Shown: positions 41,991-45,576 of the stretch, one piece after another
Numbering within the stretch: the first letter of the stretch is position 1
Layout of the letters: each line of letters starts with the position of its first letter
Origin: Planctomycetaceae bacterium
GTDB taxonomy: Bacteria; Planctomycetota; Phycisphaerae; Phycisphaerales; SM1A02
Length of the DNA: 45,576 nucleotides
Direction of reading: 5' to 3'
Assembly (NCBI GenBank): GCA_002683215.1
Contig: NYSY01000031.1
Span: forward strand, 1-45,576
Position numbers and translations under genes: made by a program
Notes under the pieces: generated by a model
Databases searched by the model: none
What the model saw: only the letters and a program-made list of their open reading frames with translations
Told to the model about the DNA's origin: nothing

Positions 41991-44948
41991 TCAGGACTCG
42001 TGCAGCAAAGCCCGAATGCCACCGCGTTCCAGCAGCCGGGCGACCTTGTCGCGCTCCGGCACCTGCGATGCGTCGAGCGTCTCGAGGAGGCCCTGCAGTT
42101 CCGCGGACTTTCGAAGGTAGCGCACCGCGAGTTCCGCGACCGCCGTCGGTGCCATGTCGTCGAGGAAGTCGATGCCTTCGCGATACACGATTCCCGAGGC
42201 GAGCCGATTGGCCATCATCCAGTGCAGGTATCGCTCGGGGAGCCGCGTCCAGACGCGATCGCCGCCCACTTCGAGCAGGATGGGCGGGAGATGGTTGCGA
42301 ACGAGCTGGCGACCGTGCTCGAGATCCTCGTCGTTCCAGTCCGCGATCGACGCCGCGATCGCGGGGGCGGCGGCGTTGATGATCCGGCTGAGCTTCGTGG
42401 AGGTCTCGGGAAGACTGGTTTCAGGATGGCGTTCGTGCTCGTTGATGAGCAGTTCCGCTTCCATGCGAGCGAGTTCTCGCAGCTTGACGAGGACCTGGTC
42501 GACGTAGGTCGACTTGATCTCCAGGAATTCCGATTCCTCCAGCACCATGCAGGCGCAGATCTCGAAACTCGAGCAGATCACCCCGCACTTGTTGGCCGAG
42601 GAATCCTTGATGATCACGCATCCCGCCTCACACAGGCGTTCCCGGGCTTCCGGGGTGAGGAAGAGGTTCGCGCCTTCGGAGATCACCTTGGCGCTGGGCG
42701 TGCCGTCCTCCTGGAGGAAGTCCCGCCAGTTTCCGGCGTGGATCGTCGCGGGCCGGCCACCGGCGGGGACGAAGGCGTCCGCCACCACGCGGTTGTGGAT
42801 CGTGTTGCGAAGCTGCGCACCGTCGGGCTCGTCGACGCCGTGCACCGAGCCGCGGGGGCCGAGCTTGGATCGGTCGTACGACGCGATCGGAAGCGCCTCC
42901 TCGAAGAGTCGCATCAGTTCCGCGGTGTCGAAGCCGTCGGGATCCTCGGCGCAGCCCGACCCGTCGCCGATCGCGATGACCCGCGCATTGTCGCCGTAGT
43001 CGCGATGGAGAATCCGGATCATGTTGCCCGCGACGTCGCCGTCCGGGCCACCGGTGATCTTCACGGTGAAGGGCTGCTTCCGCGGATCGATGCCGACCGC
43101 GTTCAGGGCGACGTCGAGGAAGACGTTGACGCCCTCGCTGGTCACGCCGTAGACCTTGTGGTTGATGCCGGCCCCGGGCTTGGAGCTCATGAAGGCGGTG
43201 GGGAGCGGGTACCCGCGGAGGGCCGCTCGTCGGACGACCCACTCGATGTGATCGGGGGTGATGTTCTCGTCGGGGCCGAGGTAGATCAGTTCATCGAGGC
43301 CGCTGAGGTCGACGATCTGCTTCCGCGTCTCCGGCTCGGGCGTGATGAGATCGAGGAGGGAGTTCACGAAGGCCTTCACACAGCGGTCGATGCCGGCGCC
43401 CGGCTCGAGGAGGATCGCGGCCTTCGCGCCGCCTTCGGGAATGTCCTTGTTCTTGAGCTGCTGGGCGAACGCCAGCCCGTAGACCTCGTCGTAGAGCCGC
43501 TCGGCCTCCCGCCCGTGCTGGGCTTCGCTCCGGGGCATGACGACCCGGAGGCCGCCGCGGGCGATGTCCTGGAAACGCACGTGGAATCCGTCGAACCCCC
43601 GGCCGTGGACGAAGAACACGCCGTAGGGCAGGGCGGGCCGGTCGTCGTTGCGGAGGAATTCGGGATCGAGTCTGACCGCGAAGCCGAAGCGTCCGTGGAC
43701 GTGGTAGTTCGTCCGAAGCACGTGTCGAACGGCGTCGAGCATCGTCAGGATCACGGTCCGGGAGGTCTCGCTCGACGCGGTTCGTTCGATCTCCGTCGTG
43801 AGCTTCGCGCACTCGGACTCGAACGTGCTGTCGTCCATCGGCCCGCGGGGATCGAACCGCTTCTTGAAGAGCAGGGCGACCGCCATCGACAGGGGAAGGT
43901 TGGCCCAGGCGCAGTTCTTGATGCGTTCGAGGGTGAACTCGAACGGGGCGCGGGGGTTGAGGACCTTGTGGACCAGATGGGAGAGGCCGAGCGTGATCTC
44001 GGTGAGTCCGATGTGGAGCTCGGGATTCTCGGTGATCTTCTCCAGCACGTCGTAATGCACCCACTTGACGCGGGTCAGGTCCTTGCGAACCGTCTGCCAG
44101 AGCGTGCTGTCGGGATCGATCGCCTTCTTGTCGGGCCCCTGGACGACGAAACCGACGTAGGTGACGACACCGTGGCTGGGATCCTTGATCAGGTCGAGGT
44201 AGGCGCGATTGATGCTCACGCCGTGACGGGCGAGCAGCGTCGCGCAACGCTCGACGGAGGTCCGGGTCCGGGCGTTGCCGAAGACCACCGTGATGCGGCT
44301 TTCATCGGGATTCGACTCGGGCTCGATCTCGACCAGGGTGCCGTCGGTGCCGGCGACCTTCCGGAATAGCGTGTAGTGATGCGCGATCCGGAGGGGGGTC
44401 AGCGTGTTCACGTAGTCGACGGCGCAGTTGTCGAAGTGGGCGTGGACCTGTTCGGGCAGCCAGTCCGGGCATTCGGCCTTCGCGTATTCGATCGTGGCTT
44501 CGAGCTTCTCGCGCTGGCGGGGATCCTCCGGATCGAAGGGGCGTGGTTCGCCGAATTCGAACGTGTCGAGGACCAGGTTGCCATCGAGGCTGGTGTGGAC
44601 CTTGGCGGCGCGGAGGGAAAAGTCCATCGGGAGGTTCTTGACGATCTCCGCCAGGACGCCCGGTCGGTCGTCGGTCCGGATCGTGGTCCAGATCGAGCCG
44701 TCCTCGCTGGTCAGCGTCATGTCGAGCGGCCGATCCGCGGACTGGGCCGCGACGATCGCCTTGAGGTGGCTGAGCTGCGTGGCGTGATCGGTGTCCTGGA
44801 AATACATCCGCGGCATCTGGCCGAGGAAGCGGGGGATCACCGACTCCGCGGTGTTCTGGAAACTCGAGACGAGTTCAGCGATCAGCTGTTCCGGTTCGGC
44901 GTGACCTTCGGGGGTGGGAAACTGATCGGAGAGAGTGGATGTGGCCAT
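41991..44948 (-). CDS. Large NAD-specific glutamate dehydrogenase
   Basis: It would oxidise glutamate to 2-oxoglutarate and ammonia with NAD. The 985 residues place it among the large bacterial forms, shorter than the ~1600-residue GDH180 class. An ACT-like regulatory domain is at ~80-135 (TDDRPGVLAEIVKNLP), a second regulatory region at ~190-330 is followed by HGRFGFAVRLDPEFL, and the catalytic core has ARGGLRVVMPRSEAQHGREAERL and EGGAKAAILLEPG with the substrate Lys (near 506). The NAD domain has TGGPDGDVAGNMIRIL (near 632) and ISEGANLFLTPEAR follows. ATG 44948 is the only nearby start. Such enzymes usually work in glutamate breakdown and are controlled by amino acids. Confidence 0.92.
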   Translation of the reverse strand: MATSTLSDQFPTPEGHAEPEQLIAELVSSFQNTAESVIPRFLGQMPRMYFQDTDHATQLSHLKAIVAAQSADRPLDMTLTSEDGSIWTTIRTDDRPGVLAEIVKNLPMDFSLRAAKVHTSLDGNLVLDTFEFGEPRPFDPEDPRQREKLEATIEYAKAECPDWLPEQVHAHFDNCAVDYVNTLTPLRIAHHYTLFRKVAGTDGTLVEIEPESNPDESRITVVFGNARTRTSVERCATLLARHGVSINRAYLDLIKDPSHGVVTYVGFVVQGPDKKAIDPDSTLWQTVRKDLTRVKWVHYDVLEKITENPELHIGLTEITLGLSHLVHKVLNPRAPFEFTLERIKNCAWANLPLSMAVALLFKKRFDPRGPMDDSTFESECAKLTTEIERTASSETSRTVILTMLDAVRHVLRTNYHVHGRFGFAVRLDPEFLRNDDRPALPYGVFFVHGRGFDGFHVRFQDIARGGLRVVMPRSEAQHGREAERLYDEVYGLAFAQQLKNKDIPEGGAKAAILLEPGAGIDRCVKAFVNSLLDLITPEPETRKQIVDLSGLDELIYLGPDENITPDHIEWVVRRAALRGYPLPTAFMSSKPGAGINHKVYGVTSEGVNVFLDVALNAVGIDPRKQPFTVKITGGPDGDVAGNMIRILHRDYGDNARVIAIGDGSGCAEDPDGFDTAELMRLFEEALPIASYDRSKLGPRGSVHGVDEPDGAQLRNTIHNRVVADAFVPAGGRPATIHAGNWRDFLQEDGTPSAKVISEGANLFLTPEARERLCEAGCVIIKDSSANKCGVICSSFEICACMVLEESEFLEIKSTYVDQVLVKLRELARMEAELLINEHERHPETSLPETSTKLSRIINAAAPAIAASIADWNDEDLEHGRQLVRNHLPPILLEVGGDRVWTRLPERYLHWMMANRLASGIVYREGIDFLDDMAPTAVAELAVRYLRKSAELQGLLETLDASQVPERDKVARLLERGGIRALLHES

Positions 44949-45053
44949 CGGTCGAGAGTCCTCGAAAGTCGGTCCCGGGAGCGCCTGGCGGACGGCAAGA
45001 GCAAGACCGGAGAGGCTACCCTGTTGCGCCGGTCCACCTCAAGGGATCGGAGA

Positions 45054-45060
45054 TCATTAC
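45054..45060 (-). promoter_or_regulatory. Possible -10 box of the glutamate dehydrogenase gene
   Basis: TAATGAT on the minus strand, about 105 bases before ATG 44948, in the 185-base gap shared with ribF. Confidence 0.25.
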
Positions 45061-45133
45061 CCACCACCTTCTCTGAGTTTTTTGGATTCGTGTGATTTTG
45101 ATGGTCCGACCCTCGGTGCTGATGGAGGAAATC

Positions 45134-45576
45134 ATGCTCGGAGTCACGATCGGGAATTTCGACGGTGTTCATCTGGGACATCGGCGACTGCTCGAAGCCG
45201 CTCGGGCGGCGGTCGGCCCGACCGGACGCGTGGTGGCGGTGACCTTCGACCCGGATCCGGCCATGGTTCTCGGCCACTCCTCGCCGGCCCGTCTGATGTC
45301 GTTGACGCGGCGTCAGGAGATGCTCAAGCGACGGGGGGCCGACGAGGTGCTGGTGATTGAGACCACGACGGAACTGCTCGCCGCCTCTCCGGAGACGTTT
45401 CTCGACCGACTCACGACGATGTTCGGAGGCGTTCCGTCGGTGATGGTCGAGGGTCCGGACTTCCGCTTCGGCCATCGTCGATCGGGCGGCGTCGAGGACC
45501 TTCGTCGTTTCGGCGCGGATCGTGGATTCAAGGTCCACGTCGAGGAGGAGCATCGCGTCCGCCTGAAGTCGGGCCT
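45134..45576 (+). CDS. ribF: Riboflavin kinase/FAD synthetase, 5' part only
   Basis: RibF makes FMN and then FAD from riboflavin. The first 147 residues are seen before the window ends. They hold the FAD synthetase nucleotidyltransferase domain: TIGNFDGVHLGHRRLL (the HxGH motif), VVAVTFDPDPA, and VEGPDFRFGHRRSG. The riboflavin kinase domain should follow beyond the window. ATG 45134 is preferred because GGAGG (45124-45128) lies five bases before it; an in-frame ATG at 45101 would add 11 residues. The gene diverges from the glutamate dehydrogenase gene. Confidence 0.92.
   Translation, partial: MLGVTIGNFDGVHLGHRRLLEAARAAVGPTGRVVAVTFDPDPAMVLGHSSPARLMSLTRRQEMLKRRGADEVLVIETTTELLAASPETFLDRLTTMFGGVPSVMVEGPDFRFGHRRSGGVEDLRRFGADRGFKVHVEEEHRVRLKSG

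Noticed and set aside
41892-44369. An 825-codon open frame on the plus strand over the glutamate dehydrogenase gene
   Set aside because: It is the mirror of the strong codon bias on the other strand. Its product has no recognisable domain, while the minus strand encodes a clear enzyme.
1-45576. CRISPR arrays, insertion sequences, integrases, prophage genes, toxin-antitoxin or defence systems
   Set aside because: Searched by eye for regular direct repeats, transposase or integrase motifs and typical defence domains; none found.

Overview
The window is GC-rich bacterial chromosome, densely coded on both strands, with ordinary housekeeping genes and no phage, IS, integrase, plasmid or CRISPR signal. 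The gene mix fits a Gram-negative planctomycete, most likely Phycisphaerae-like. Supporting signs are a C-terminal sorting tail of the V-P-A-P-G / hydrophobic / RRRR type, a FG-GAP/VCBS lipoprotein, a planctomycete-style CX4CH protein, a CMP-Kdo synthetase (LPS) together with meso-DAP-type peptidoglycan genes, and the HpnCDE squalene route. This placement is inference from gene content.

Layout. 1-2626: the 3' part of a transglutaminase-like gene, a GNAT acetyltransferase and a 40-residue membrane protein; the last two diverge from overlapping -10 boxes. 2627-4141: a sorting-tail exported protein broken by two in-frame TAG codons, an unexplained low-GC non-coding stretch ending in a minus-strand terminator, and tRNA-Arg(CCT). 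4142-10539: an anchored PqqB-like hydrolase, then on the minus strand an AsmA-like protein followed by a large VCBS lipoprotein, plus tRNA-Met(CAT) with a clear promoter. 10611-14824 (minus): TPR protein, kdsB, pyrG. 15038-22759 (plus): def, fmt, a putative zincin, queA, murE, murF, mraY. 22772-25938 (minus): APH-like kinase, YfgM-like protein, RluD-type pseudouridine synthase. 26038-30253 (plus): a HAD phosphatase and a 1110-residue protein with the layout of a fused indolepyruvate:ferredoxin oxidoreductase but without its cofactor residues. 30259-32456 (minus): ispH-rlmN, divergent from hpnC-hpnD-hpnE-queG (32600-36976). 37005-40654 (minus): a CX4CH exported protein and a coiled-coil lipoprotein. 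40863-45576: a TIM-barrel isomerase, a large NAD-glutamate dehydrogenase (minus) and the 5' part of ribF.

How the genes work together. PyrG makes the CTP that KdsB uses. MurE, MurF and MraY are consecutive peptidoglycan steps. IspH supplies isoprenoid units upstream of the HpnC/D/E squalene pathway, and the two face each other across a 143-bp gap. QueA and QueG are the last two queuosine steps but sit in separate operons. Def and Fmt handle formyl-methionine.

Two translation-start patterns recur. (1) Ten adjacent gene pairs overlap by four bases (NTGA), using ATG, GTG, TTG and, for kdsB, apparently CTG. (2) At least seven genes have a TANNNT box 6-8 bases before the start codon, which suggests leaderless mRNAs. 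The most unusual gene is the oxidoreductase-like protein at 26921-30253.
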